A DNA stretch of 64,000 nucleotides, taken from contig JAFSKR010000044.1 of assembly GCA_017448825.1 (NCBI GenBank), positions 1 to 64,000 of the forward strand, in the 5' to 3' direction. Below the pieces are notes generated by a model. The model made no database searches, had not been told where the DNA came from, and saw nothing but the letters and a program-made list of their open reading frames with translations. This DNA is from Bacteroidaceae bacterium. Its GTDB lineage: Bacteria > Bacteroidota > Bacteroidia > Bacteroidales > Bacteroidaceae. Below are positions 49,939 to 59,237 of the stretch, piece by piece (positions within the stretch are counted from its first letter, which is position 1; the number at the start of each line of letters is the position of its first letter). Both the position numbers and the translations under genes were made by a program.

Positions 49939-51555
49939 TCAATGTGCGGAGTGATTACTTTCTGTAGCGGCCGATGGGTGGTGCTGTGTCATCTGTCTCA
50001 CGTAAGCTGCGTAGGCAGAGCCAGGCACATCGCCTTGCGCTTGGATGCACTTCATGGCATCCTGATAGGTGTAAGGCATCATCGTGTAGCCTCCGTATCG
50101 TTGTGCCCATCCCAGATACTGCTGGAAACTGGCCATGTCGCCCTTCAGCAGCAGTTGGGCAAGGAAGTATTCGAGTGCCATCTTGTTTTCGGGATTGTTG
50201 ATGAACAGGCGTCCCAGCATCTTGTCCAACTCACCGTAGTTATACAGGAAGTCCTCTTGATAGCGCAACTTCCGTAGTTTGCCCCACTGCGGATGGGCAT
50301 CAATCCATGCTTCGTTGCCGAGGTAAGACCGCGCATCCTTCGCCCAGTTGCGGTAGAAGAGCGACTGCTGCAAGATGTCCAGATACTTCTCTGCCACGGC
50401 ATATTTGCCATTGATGATGCAGCACTCAGCGATCCGTTTCATCAAGCGTCCACTTTTCTTGCCGTTGAGAATGCTTTCTTGCAGGTCGAAGGCATAGCGC
50501 ATCGACTCGTTCACCATGCCAAGGCGGTAGAACGCCTCCATCGTGGGCAGATTGGATGTGAGGTCACGCACCATCGGCATGATGAGGGCATCCTCGCCAC
50601 TTTGGTAGAAAGCGAACTGCCGTTCTGCCAGTCGTCCCGTCATGGCAAGGGACAGGTTCACACATTCGGAAGAGAAGTTGACAGGCACTTGATACTTCTC
50701 TGCTCGTGTCACCACCTCCTGCCAACGCTCATGGCGGATGAGGTAATCCTGCCGAATCAGTTCGTATTTATCGCTGTCGAAGCGGAAGAAAGTGCACATC
50801 ACGGCGATGATGGCGAGAGCCGCCAAACGCCAGAGCCTGTATCGCTTGAACGACTTCCCCCATGCAGCCAACACCACAATGATAACAGGAATCAACACTT
50901 GAAAGGGAGGCAGTTTCATCGGAATGCGGTAATAGTTAGTGCCCATTATGGCGGATGTGAGCGGCCATTGACGAAGCAGTGTACTGACCACCACCCATTG
51001 GATGATGAGCAGATACAAGAGCAATCCCACTGTTTGCCAATTCTTTCGCTGAATCAATCGAAGGAACACATACAGCCATGCCACAGGTCCTATCAGCCCA
51101 TACAGCACGGGCACGGTCAGCAGGTCGAAGAGCGGATGCACCTTCTGCATCATGAGCCGGGTCCCCATTGCCAGTATCAGTGCCACCACATAGCTCATCA
51201 GCACGCTCTCATCGCCCAAATATGCCAACAGGAGAAAGGTGGGCACGAAGGCATACCACCTGTTGTCCACCACTTTCGTCGTCAACCACCAGAAAACGGT
51301 CAGTAATAAGGCCAACACCAATGCGCCCAACCATTCTACATAGTAAAACTGCACGAAGAACTCGCCTAACCAGTCTGCCAAGCCACCCACCTGTAGGACA
51401 TCCGTCCAAAAGTAATCGCCTGTCCAAAGAAACAGCTGATACTGTTCTTGGTACGATAAGGCGTGGGGATAGCCGAGATACCAAAACAGGAATGCAGACA
51501 CGACCAGCAGCAGTGACAGAAAGTAAAGAGAGTATTGGGACACGAACGCTTTCAT
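49939..51555 (-). CDS. DUF6057-type polytopic membrane protein, copy 3
   Basis: A 538-residue protein with the signature LGYPHALSYQEQYQLFLWTGDYF after the first helix, about nine to ten hydrophobic segments to residue 270, and a soluble C-terminal half with helical repeats (KYAVAEKYLDILQQSLFYRNWAK region). It starts two bases after the DUF4369-type lipoprotein and is followed after 10 bases by its haem-motif partner. The conserved gene order membrane protein then lipoprotein in all three units argues for a functional pair. Confidence 0.7.
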   Translation of the reverse strand: MKAFVSQYSLYFLSLLLVVSAFLFWYLGYPHALSYQEQYQLFLWTGDYFWTDVLQVGGLADWLGEFFVQFYYVEWLGALVLALLLTVFWWLTTKVVDNRWYAFVPTFLLLAYLGDESVLMSYVVALILAMGTRLMMQKVHPLFDLLTVPVLYGLIGPVAWLYVFLRLIQRKNWQTVGLLLYLLIIQWVVVSTLLRQWPLTSAIMGTNYYRIPMKLPPFQVLIPVIIVVLAAWGKSFKRYRLWRLAALAIIAVMCTFFRFDSDKYELIRQDYLIRHERWQEVVTRAEKYQVPVNFSSECVNLSLAMTGRLAERQFAFYQSGEDALIMPMVRDLTSNLPTMEAFYRLGMVNESMRYAFDLQESILNGKKSGRLMKRIAECCIINGKYAVAEKYLDILQQSLFYRNWAKDARSYLGNEAWIDAHPQWGKLRKLRYQEDFLYNYGELDKMLGRLFINNPENKMALEYFLAQLLLKGDMASFQQYLGWAQRYGGYTMMPYTYQDAMKCIQAQGDVPGSAYAAYVRQMTQHHPSAATESNHSAH

Positions 51556-51557
51556 TC

Positions 51558-52190
51558 TCAGTCAAGCGGAATTTCTTGGATGGTGCCATCAGGCATCTGA
51601 CGTTTGTAGCTGGTGGGGAACATTCCACCGAGGAAGTCTTTCAGCGGACCTTCAGGAAGACCTGCCGCCATCTTTCGGGTCTGTTCCTTATAGGCATGAT
51701 GCACACTGTCAGCGTACGCCTTGATGGTGTTGGCACGAAGAGAATCGCCTCCGAAATGCGCATCCTGATAGAACGAGATGAGCTGCCTATACTGCTTGTT
51801 GTGCACCTCTGTCAGTTGCTTCCACTGTTGCAACACCTCATTGTTTGGCGTGCCGTGGGCGGAACTGACCGAGTCGATGGTCACATACACATCGCCTGGT
51901 TCCTCCACCACCAACAAGTCTTGCAGCCCGAAGCGGAAATGGTAGTCCATACGCAGGATGCCCATCATGTGCTTGGTGGTCGTGATTTCAAACTTCCTGT
52001 CCTTCACAAAGCACGAGTCGATGCCCACGCTGTCGCGTATCGTCTTGTCCATCGCAATCAAGTAGATGCATTTGTCGTTATACTTGTCGTCGGGCAGGGT
52101 GCCGTGAATGCGACACACCTTGTCATCGTGTTCACAACTTGCCAATGCCAAGATAAGCAAGGCAAGGCACATCATAAAATGACTTTTCAT
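51558..52190 (-). CDS. DUF4369-like lipoprotein
   Basis: A 210-residue lipoprotein (LALASC, Cys 19). The domain CRIHGTLPDDKYNDKCIYLIAMD ... DSCFVKDRKFEITT ... LVVEEPGDVYVTID resembles DUF4369, the beta-sandwich usually found in front of thioredoxin-like domains in Bacteroidetes; here no thioredoxin domain or CxxC follows, only about 90 mostly helical residues. It heads the five-gene run with two DUF6057/haem-lipoprotein units and has a promoter at 52212-52244. A partner role for the haem proteins is inferred from position only. Confidence 0.65.
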   Translation of the reverse strand: MKSHFMMCLALLILALASCEHDDKVCRIHGTLPDDKYNDKCIYLIAMDKTIRDSVGIDSCFVKDRKFEITTTKHMMGILRMDYHFRFGLQDLLVVEEPGDVYVTIDSVSSAHGTPNNEVLQQWKQLTEVHNKQYRQLISFYQDAHFGGDSLRANTIKAYADSVHHAYKEQTRKMAAGLPEGPLKDFLGGMFPTSYKRQMPDGTIQEIPLD

Positions 52191-52211
52191 ATTGGTTTCT
52201 ATATTTGGCTA

Positions 52212-52244
52212 CAAAGGTACGATTATTTTTTCATACAAACCAAA
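52212..52244 (-). promoter_or_regulatory. Promoter for the DUF4369/DUF6057 run
   Basis: Minus-strand TACCTTTG (plus 52212-52219) is a consensus -7 element; TTTG copies lie 21 nt (plus 52241-52244) and 16 nt (plus 52236-52239) upstream. The leader to the ATG at 52190 is about 15 nt. Confidence 0.6.
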
Positions 52245-52264
52245 TTTTTTGTACAGCGATGGAG

Positions 52265-52312
52265 AAAAAAGGAGAACGCCGTGCGGTCGGGGAGACCTGC
52301 ACGGCGTTCTCC
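52265..52312 (-). terminator. Rho-independent terminator after second SusCD locus
   Basis: A perfect 14-bp stem, GGAGAACGCCGTGC (52271-52284) with its complement (52299-52312), is followed on the minus strand by six T (52265-52270). It ends the susC-susD-binding protein transcript 41 bases after the stop at 52354. The plus-strand side also has TTTATATA, so weak bidirectional activity is possible. Confidence 0.85.
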
Positions 52313-52353
52313 TTTATATAGTAAAGATGTGTATCTTTACGTGGGGAAAAGGG

Positions 52354-53826
52354 TTACTTTGCCATGAATCGCCAGAAGGTTGCCTCGCCCCATGCACCCA
52401 GTCCATCAAAGGCACCACCGTCGGGATAGACAAGCACGAAGTGGGATCCGTCAGAGTAAACCATTTCGAAGGTGGTAGGCATATTGCCGCCAGAGTTGAT
52501 TTCGTAAGGCCAGAGGATAGATCCTGCAGTGGTCTCCAGATTGGCCACCTTCCATTCTGTAGCTACTGATTGGTCAATCGTGTAGTAACCGCTGCGGATT
52601 TGCTTGCCGCTGGCATCGTAAGACTTGATTTCGTCGGCCGTAATAATCATGTAAGCGTTGGTGTCATCATCACCAGTCACAGTGTCGCTGCCACGGTGAT
52701 TCTGCTGGTCGGCAAAACCTTCAGTGGAGGTGACGCCCCACCACTGGCCATTGTGCGATGTATAGACATCTATGCCTGCACCACCGCAGTAGCCCATGTT
52801 GCCCCAGAACTCCTTGCCATCAGAGGTGTCCCAAGTCCAAACCTTGCCCGCATCAGCATAGTTAGTGAGGTTGCCCTCCACATCGGATGAAGAGGCGAAG
52901 TGCCAGAATGTGGCTTCCCCCCATGCGCCCAGTCCATCGAAGGCACCGCCGTCGGGATAGACGAGGCACATCTTGTCGGCTGACAAGTAGCAGAGGTCGA
53001 ACTCTGTTGGCATATTGCCATTGGAGTTAATTTCGTAGGGCCAAAGGATAGCACCCGCTGAAGTGTGGAGGGTACCTACTTTCCAAGCCGAAGCGTCACT
53101 GGCATCGTAGTCCTGGATTTCGAAAGTACCCGTGCGGATGAGTTGGCCGTTAGCGTCGTAAGATTTGATGGTACCGTCTTCCGACCAAATCATGAAGGCA
53201 TTGGTATCGTCATCGCCTGTCACAGTGTCGCTGCCACGGTGATTCTGTTGGTCTGCAAAACCCTCTGTGGAGCTGACACCCCACCACTGCCCGTTGTGAT
53301 TAAGTGCCACATCAGAACCAGCACCACCGCAGTAGCCCATATTGCCCCAAAACTCTTTGCCGTCGGTGGTGTCCCATTTCCAAACCTTCGAACCTGAGTT
53401 TGAAACAACAAGCTTTAGGTCGAGAGCCATCTCTGAGGGCACATATACATTGACGGTCTTGCTCAGTTCGGTCATTGTGCCATTGGGGTTGGGAATGCGC
53501 ACGTAAAATGTCTGCTCGTTGCTTGATCCACGGCTTGGAATAATGCTGAAATAGCCCGATGTGCCAGAAGCGAGCACACGCTCTGTGCCTTCGTCGTTGA
53601 TAGTGAAGATGGAAATGATGGTGGCGGGGGAAGTCGTATAGGTGAAGTAGTTGCCGTCTGCTGCCAATTCACCATCAATATCCGTCTGAACGATGTTGAC
53701 AATCTCATTCGCTTGTTCCTCTGTCAGCACTTGGGAACTGGGCGAACCCTCATCAGCCACATGTGGGTCGCAGGCTGCCACAGCCACACCTGCTGCCACC
53801 ATTATTGCATAATATATTTTTTTCAT
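52354..53826 (-). CDS. Surface glycan-binding-type lipoprotein with tandem domains
   Basis: A 490-residue lipoprotein (VAAC, Cys 19). A PKD/Ig-like stretch (about 55-130) precedes two near-identical domains of about 163 residues (148-311 and 328-489). Each begins VWKWDTTDGKEFWGNMG or VWTWDTSDGKEFWGNMG and ends with PDGGAFDGLGAWGEATFW, and each is rich in Trp, Gly and Asp. As third gene behind susC and susD (21-base gap) it is likely the surface glycan-binding partner of that pair, with two binding sites in series. The DNA of the two repeats is also very similar, pointing to recent duplication. No glycosidase motif was recognised. Confidence 0.75.
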   Translation of the reverse strand: MKKIYYAIMVAAGVAVAACDPHVADEGSPSSQVLTEEQANEIVNIVQTDIDGELAADGNYFTYTTSPATIISIFTINDEGTERVLASGTSGYFSIIPSRGSSNEQTFYVRIPNPNGTMTELSKTVNVYVPSEMALDLKLVVSNSGSKVWKWDTTDGKEFWGNMGYCGGAGSDVALNHNGQWWGVSSTEGFADQQNHRGSDTVTGDDDTNAFMIWSEDGTIKSYDANGQLIRTGTFEIQDYDASDASAWKVGTLHTSAGAILWPYEINSNGNMPTEFDLCYLSADKMCLVYPDGGAFDGLGAWGEATFWHFASSSDVEGNLTNYADAGKVWTWDTSDGKEFWGNMGYCGGAGIDVYTSHNGQWWGVTSTEGFADQQNHRGSDTVTGDDDTNAYMIITADEIKSYDASGKQIRSGYYTIDQSVATEWKVANLETTAGSILWPYEINSGGNMPTTFEMVYSDGSHFVLVYPDGGAFDGLGAWGEATFWRFMAK

Positions 53827-53847
53827 GTCTTTTTAGTTTTAATAGGA

Positions 53848-55635
53848 TTAGTTTTCCCTCCAGCCAGAGTACTGACCAGCATTATTCTCATAACCAGGGT
53901 TCTGCTTCAGAACATTGGAGATGTCGATTTCACTTTCAGGGATTTTGAAGAAACCTGCCGTTGCGTTGTAGCGAGCCGTGTATCCGCCAATTTGTTGCGA
54001 AGCCTTGTTGGTAGAGGCGGCACCCGAGTAGATGACGGGCTGACCCTCCTGCTTTTCGAGGGCGGCAGCGGCGATGTGCCAGCGGCGGATGTCGTTCCAG
54101 CGGAGACCTTCGCAAGCCAGCTCCCAGCGGCGCTCGTTCTGCAGGGCGGTCAGTGAGTAGCTCACAGCTGATAGCCCAGCGCGCGCACGAACCTTGTTCA
54201 TTCCTGTGGCATCTTCCTTCAGCTCCGACTGCATGAGTAGTACGTCGGCAAAGCGGAGCAGCACGAGGTCGTGCAGGTCGTCAAGCTGGAAGTTCCACTG
54301 TGTGGCTGATGGCCAAGAGTCTGCGTCATACATATACTCGTTGAAGTTATAGTAGCCGTTGCTGCCGTTGGCATAGACAGGAGCCCACTTTTTGTTGAAG
54401 TAGTCCGTACCCTGCACCCAGTCAGACGATGGCGTGTAGGCGGGCAGTTCCGACAGCTTCTGGATAGTGGCATCACGACGTGGGTCGCTTGGCTCTGCGC
54501 TGCTCCAGTCTGAATAGAGGTTGGGAGTGACAGGTCCTGCGCCCCAACCCTGGCCGAACGGATAGGTGTTGGCTGCATCCTGGCCACCACGGATGCCGAA
54601 GTGCAGCGCATAGCCGTTGGCATAACCGATGGTGGTTTGCCAAGAAGCGTAAGAGTTGTACTTGATCATGAACATCGATTCGGGGTTGACAGCGTTGTCG
54701 TCTTCCACCCACTTGTAGCCCTTACCGTCAGTGTAGGGGTCGCTGATGCCGTCGGCCAAGGTCACACGGTTTGTGTAGGCCCAGAGGTTCTGGAAGGTTG
54801 GCACGAGTGAGTAGCCAGAGTTATCCACACAGTCGTCGATGTAGGTAATCACATCTTTCTTGGTCAGTGTTGTACCATCGGGCAAATCTACCGAGGTCAG
54901 TGGCGAATAGCTGGTGCTCACGAGGTCAGACAATTCTGTTCCGTTGCCGTACATACCTGTGTAGAACAACCATGCACGTGCCAGCAGACCCTCTGCTACG
55001 TACTTGTCCACATGGCCATCGACAAGTTTGCCGTTCACAGCCGTCTGTCCTGCTGGCATGATGTCGGCAGCCGTCTTGAAGTCAAGCAGAATCTGTCCCC
55101 AGAGTTCAGCTGGGGTAGCTTGAGGAACATCCTCTGTGGTGGCTGAAGTGATAAGTGGAATGTTACCATAGAAGGAGCCCAGTTCATAATAGAAGAAGCC
55201 ACGCAGGATGAGTGCCTCGCCCAGTGCCTGGTTTTTGGCTGCCTCTGATGGGTAGTTGGATGGCTTGTCAATATTACCGATGATGTTGTTGGCACGGGCA
55301 ATGCCAGCATAACGGTCAGCGTAGAACTGCTGTGTCATGTTGTTCTGATAGTTGCCTATCAGGTCGTAGGCCTGCATGGTCTGGTCAGTCTCACCGCCAC
55401 CGCCAAACATGTCGTCGGACGCATTCTGTGCCGCATAGATGAACGAGCACTGTGGGCTGGCGTTTACCACACTGAGATTCTGGTAAACACCCGTCACCAA
55501 CTGCTGCAGATCGCTGTAGGTCTCAGGGAAGGTTGCGGTGGTCTTCTCTGTGTAGTTGGTGCTGTCCAGCGAGTCGTCACACGATGTCGCCAGCACCATT
55601 GCAGCAGCAGCAAAAAGATATACTAATTTCTTCAT
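53848..55635 (-). CDS. SusD/RagB-family outer-membrane lipoprotein
   Basis: A 595-residue lipoprotein (LATSC, Cys 19). SusD signatures include FPETYSDLQQLVTGVYQNL, ALILRGFFYYELGSFYGNIPLI and the C-terminal VRARAGLSAVSYSL ... NERRWELACEGLRWNDIRRW. It pairs with the upstream SusC (17-base gap) to capture an unknown polysaccharide. No degradative enzyme lies inside this operon; GH67 upstream on the same strand has its own promoter. The ligand could be xylan-derived, but this is inference from the neighbour only. Confidence 0.92.
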   Translation of the reverse strand: MKKLVYLFAAAAMVLATSCDDSLDSTNYTEKTTATFPETYSDLQQLVTGVYQNLSVVNASPQCSFIYAAQNASDDMFGGGGETDQTMQAYDLIGNYQNNMTQQFYADRYAGIARANNIIGNIDKPSNYPSEAAKNQALGEALILRGFFYYELGSFYGNIPLITSATTEDVPQATPAELWGQILLDFKTAADIMPAGQTAVNGKLVDGHVDKYVAEGLLARAWLFYTGMYGNGTELSDLVSTSYSPLTSVDLPDGTTLTKKDVITYIDDCVDNSGYSLVPTFQNLWAYTNRVTLADGISDPYTDGKGYKWVEDDNAVNPESMFMIKYNSYASWQTTIGYANGYALHFGIRGGQDAANTYPFGQGWGAGPVTPNLYSDWSSAEPSDPRRDATIQKLSELPAYTPSSDWVQGTDYFNKKWAPVYANGSNGYYNFNEYMYDADSWPSATQWNFQLDDLHDLVLLRFADVLLMQSELKEDATGMNKVRARAGLSAVSYSLTALQNERRWELACEGLRWNDIRRWHIAAAALEKQEGQPVIYSGAASTNKASQQIGGYTARYNATAGFFKIPESEIDISNVLKQNPGYENNAGQYSGWREN

Positions 55636-55652
55636 TGTGATTTTACTTTTTT

Positions 55653-58600
55653 TTAGAATTTGAGATTTACGCCAACCATAAAGGTACGAGGTGCAGGATA
55701 GTAGCCAAGGTCAAGACCTGACGCCCATGAGTCGGCTGCACCAGCGTTGTTACCATTTTCTGGATCCATACCATTGTAACCTGTGATGGTGAAGAGGTTC
55801 TGGATGGTGAAGTAGAGACGTGCCGACTGGATGGGCAGTTTCTTGAAGCCAGTCTTGAAGTTATAGCCCAATGTGATGTTCTGAAGACGAACGTAGTCAG
55901 CATTGTGGCAGAAGATGTCAGAGTTTTCTGTCCAGTTTACACTCTGGCTCGACTTCTCCAAGCGTGGAAGGGTGTTGGATGTGCCCTCACCGTGCCAGTA
56001 CTTGTACACCTCTGTGGTGTAGTTCTCGTACCAAGCAGAGCCTTCATTGCGCCAATACTTGTAAATCTGGTTGCCAAATGAACCATAAAACGTCAGGCCA
56101 AGGTCGAAGCCCTTATAGTCGACCTGCAAGCCGAGACCACCTGTCCATGTGGGGTGTGGGCTACCAATTTCCACCTTGTCGTCGTCGTTCACCTGGCCGT
56201 CGCCGTTCGTATCGACAAACTTCAGGTCGCCAGGCTTGATGCCTGTGCCCTGCTTTGAGTTGGCAGCGTCGCCAAGACAGTTGGCATCCAGATAAGCCTG
56301 AAGGTCTGTCTCGTTCTGAATCACGCCGGCAGTCTTGTAGCCGATGAAGTAACCGATAGGATGGCCTACCTCCATACGGTAAACGTAAGTTCCCTGGGTC
56401 TGGAGAGCCGTCTCGCTACCATTGATGTAGCCGTTTTCGTTAGCCACCTTGGTCACCTTGTTTTTGTTGTGAGCCAAGTTGAAGTTGATGCTGTAGCCCA
56501 GGTCGCCGATGTGGTCTTTCCAGTTCACAGCGAACTCGATACCTGTGTTGCGCACGTTGCCGCCGTTCACGTATGGTGCATCCAGACCGTACTCAAGGAG
56601 CACAGGAGCCTGAATCAGCAAGTCTTTCGTGTTCTTGATGTACCAGTCGAAAGAGAAAGAGAGGCGGTTGTTCAGGAAACGGGTATCAAGACCGATGTCC
56701 CACTGCTCTGAGGTTTCCCATGTGGTGTTCTCGTTCACCAGACTGCCCACGTAACCGCCCTGTGAATAGCCGTTCTTCTGGTTGAAAGGATACTGGCCTT
56801 TCTCGTCGAAGATGACAGTGGCGAGATAGTTGAAATTGGCGATGTTGCAATTACCGTTCTGACCGAAAGAAGCACGAATCTTGGCAAAATCGAGCCAAGA
56901 CTGGGTGGACTCCATAAACTTCTCGTTGGAGAGCACCCAACCGGCAGAAACTGATGGGAACCAACCCCAGCGGTGACCCTTGGCGAAGTTGGAAGAACCA
57001 TCGGCACGGAGCACGACGCTGGCCATATAGGTCTCCTTGTAGTCGTAGTTGATACGGCCGAAATAGGAAGCAATCGCGCTGTCACCCCAAGGATAACCAC
57101 CCACGGTGACACCAGTAGAAGCTTGGGCGTTGGTCAGGTATGCGCGCTGGAAGTCAGAGAAAAGAAGGTCGGAAGAATTTCCTTCCATGTATTCGCCCAT
57201 GTTGTAGCCGCTGCGCTCCAGCGAACCACCAGCGAGTATGTCGAAGTGGTGGGCATCGGCGAGGTCGAACTTATAGTTCAGCGTGTGCTCCATCGACCAA
57301 CTCCAGCCTGTGCTCATGTTCTGGTTCACGCTGTTCACGTTGCGTGTCTTGTTCACGTTGGCGTTGTCATCATATATGGGCAGGTAGCCTCGCCATGAGC
57401 TGGAACTGTGCTTGTAGCCAAACTGTGACTTCCATGTGAGGCCCTTCAGAGGCTGAATCTTCACGTAGGCAGTCATGCTGAGCGAGTAGTTCTTGCTTTT
57501 GTTGTTAGCGTCCTGGCTGTTTGCCAAATCATAAATGGGGTTACTGAAATACATACCAGCACCTGGATATGCCTTCAGACCGCTGGTCTCTGACCCGTAA
57601 TCGTCGCCGCCGAAGTATTCACCATTCTCATTATATAGAGGAATGATTGGCACTGCGCGGAGAGCGTCGGAAATGGGGTTGGCATACTGGCTTCCGATGG
57701 AGATACCGCTCTTCTCGTTATGGTTATAGTAGAGGTTCTCACCAAAGGTGACGATGTCGAGGTCGCCCTTTCTCCACAGCACATGCTCAGAGTTGAAGCG
57801 TGCGGTGAAGCGGCTGTAGTCAGAGGCTGCGGGACCACCGAAGATACCGTTTTGCTTCATGTAGGAGAAACCAGAGGCGTAAACGCTGCGGTCACTTCCG
57901 CCCGTGATGTTGATGGCGTGTGAAGTGGTGAGGGCGTTCTTCTTGCGGATTTCCTCCAGCCAGTTGGTGCCGTTGTCAGCTCCGCTCATGTAGGCATCGT
58001 ACTTGTCCTGCCCAACGATGTTCACCCAGTCGAACGGGGTGCCACCCGAGTTGACGTTGATTTGGTCCATCACGCCCATGTATTGCTTGGCCGTGAGGAG
58101 CTGAGGCATCTTGTAGGCGTTCTGCCAACCGAAATAGCCGTCGTAGCTCACTTGCATTTTGCCAGCTTTACCTTGCTTGGTGGTGATGAGGATGACACCA
58201 TTGGCAGCACGGGCACCATAGATGGCTGCAGATGCAGCATCCTTCAGCACGTCGATGCGTTCGATGTCGCCCGGAGCCAGCGAGTTGATGTCGCCAGCCA
58301 CACCGTCGATGATGTAGAGCGGAGTGGTTGAACCGTTAGTACCAGCACCACGGATGTTGATGTTGAAGCCTTCACCTGGCTGACCAGACTTGCTCTGGAT
58401 GTTCACACCAGGGGTCTGGCTTTGGAGGGCACCCAATACGGCCGTGGTGTTGAGCTTGGCGATATCGTCACCTTTTACTTCCACGGTAGCACCTGTGACT
58501 AACTTCTTCTTCATCGTACCATAACCGACTACGACCACGTCTTCGAGGAGTTCGTCATCGGTTTTGAGTGTAATGGTCAGGTTTTTGCGACCTGCGAGAG

Positions 58601-58847
58601 GAACCTCCAGTGTCTCATAACCTACGAAAGAAACAACGATGGTCGCCTTGGGGTCTGACACCTTGAAGGAGAAGTTACCGTCCAAGTCGGTAGCGGCACC
58701 ATTGGTGGTACCTTTCTCACGTACAGAGGCGCCAGGAACTGGCTCACCACTCGTTTCACGAACTACACCAGTAATGGTGGTTTGAGCAATTGCAGCGATT
58801 GGCAACAGCATCATGCAGGCTGTCATCACTAATGCTCGCAAGTTCAT
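55653..58847 (-). CDS. SusC/RagA-family TonB-dependent transporter
   Basis: A 1064-residue outer-membrane protein if started at the ATG at 58847, which gives a compact signal peptide (ends AIAQ, residue 22); the ATG at 58865 adds six residues. Carboxypeptidase-like domain about 24-96 (TITGVVRETSGEPVPGASV), TonB box and plug from LEDVVVVGYGTMKKKLVTGA near 101, plug signature IDVLKDAASAAIYGARAANGV, then a barrel ending FMVGVNLKF. First gene of the susC-susD-binding-lipoprotein operon that ends at the terminator near 52290. Confidence 0.94.
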   Translation of the reverse strand: MNLRALVMTACMMLLPIAAIAQTTITGVVRETSGEPVPGASVREKGTTNGAATDLDGNFSFKVSDPKATIVVSFVGYETLEVPLAGRKNLTITLKTDDELLEDVVVVGYGTMKKKLVTGATVEVKGDDIAKLNTTAVLGALQSQTPGVNIQSKSGQPGEGFNINIRGAGTNGSTTPLYIIDGVAGDINSLAPGDIERIDVLKDAASAAIYGARAANGVILITTKQGKAGKMQVSYDGYFGWQNAYKMPQLLTAKQYMGVMDQINVNSGGTPFDWVNIVGQDKYDAYMSGADNGTNWLEEIRKKNALTTSHAINITGGSDRSVYASGFSYMKQNGIFGGPAASDYSRFTARFNSEHVLWRKGDLDIVTFGENLYYNHNEKSGISIGSQYANPISDALRAVPIIPLYNENGEYFGGDDYGSETSGLKAYPGAGMYFSNPIYDLANSQDANNKSKNYSLSMTAYVKIQPLKGLTWKSQFGYKHSSSSWRGYLPIYDDNANVNKTRNVNSVNQNMSTGWSWSMEHTLNYKFDLADAHHFDILAGGSLERSGYNMGEYMEGNSSDLLFSDFQRAYLTNAQASTGVTVGGYPWGDSAIASYFGRINYDYKETYMASVVLRADGSSNFAKGHRWGWFPSVSAGWVLSNEKFMESTQSWLDFAKIRASFGQNGNCNIANFNYLATVIFDEKGQYPFNQKNGYSQGGYVGSLVNENTTWETSEQWDIGLDTRFLNNRLSFSFDWYIKNTKDLLIQAPVLLEYGLDAPYVNGGNVRNTGIEFAVNWKDHIGDLGYSINFNLAHNKNKVTKVANENGYINGSETALQTQGTYVYRMEVGHPIGYFIGYKTAGVIQNETDLQAYLDANCLGDAANSKQGTGIKPGDLKFVDTNGDGQVNDDDKVEIGSPHPTWTGGLGLQVDYKGFDLGLTFYGSFGNQIYKYWRNEGSAWYENYTTEVYKYWHGEGTSNTLPRLEKSSQSVNWTENSDIFCHNADYVRLQNITLGYNFKTGFKKLPIQSARLYFTIQNLFTITGYNGMDPENGNNAGAADSWASGLDLGYYPAPRTFMVGVNLKF

Positions 58848-58996
58848 AAAATTACTTTGAAACATGAGTTGAAAATTTTGGTTAAAGATATTGTTAGTAA
58901 ATAATTGTTTTATTTTTTGCCCACATTATTTAACATAACGGGGGGGGCTGTGATGATGTTTTTTGCCCTTTTTTCACATCTTTTTATACCACGTTG

Positions 58997-59004
58997 CAAA
59001 ATTA
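58997..59004 (-). promoter_or_regulatory. Possible -7 element upstream of second susC
   Basis: Minus-strand TAATTTTG matches TAnnTTTG. The predicted leader is long (about 140 nt), and the best upstream TTTG is only 12 nt away, so the assignment is weak. Confidence 0.35.
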
Positions 59005-59158
59005 TAACATTTTTAACAAATGGAATGACATTATTTTATCATAAAATGATACTTTTTTGATAACGACGTAAAAAAGTGTATTTGGGTTAACTTCTGTTGT
59101 CCCTTTTTCTTGAGAACTTGTTCTTTTATTCCGTTTCTGTGGAACTCTAAAACGGGAA

Positions 59159-59191
59159 ATGCCCTCCCTTGTAGCATGGCAGGGAGGGCAT
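59159..59191 (-). terminator. Hairpin after GH67, probable terminator
   Basis: ATGCCCTCCCT (59159-59169) pairs perfectly with AGGGAGGGCAT (59181-59191). On the minus strand only TT then CCCGTTTT follows, so termination may be imperfect. It lies 46 bases past the GH67 stop. Confidence 0.5.
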
Positions 59192-59237
59192 AGATGGGTC
59201 TATTACATGAATTGTCGAACAAGTTATATGGAATGGA

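Larger units (their letters stand above)
58848..59237. other. Intergenic region between GH67 and susC
   Basis: No gene is supported. It holds a possible -7 element for susC (58997-59004), a run of eight G (58940-58947), AT-rich DNA, and an 11-bp perfect hairpin (59159-59191) after GH67. A 63-residue frame at 59031-59222 on the minus strand lacks a recognisable family or a good start. Confidence 0.6.

Noticed and set aside
58940..58947. Eight-G run upstream of second susC as a phase-variable promoter spacer
   Set aside because: It is not placed between recognisable -33 and -7 elements; the nearest -7 candidate lies about 50 bases further upstream.
59031..59222. Minus-strand 63-codon frame between GH67 and susC
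   Set aside because: No family, weak start context, crosses the probable GH67 terminator hairpin.
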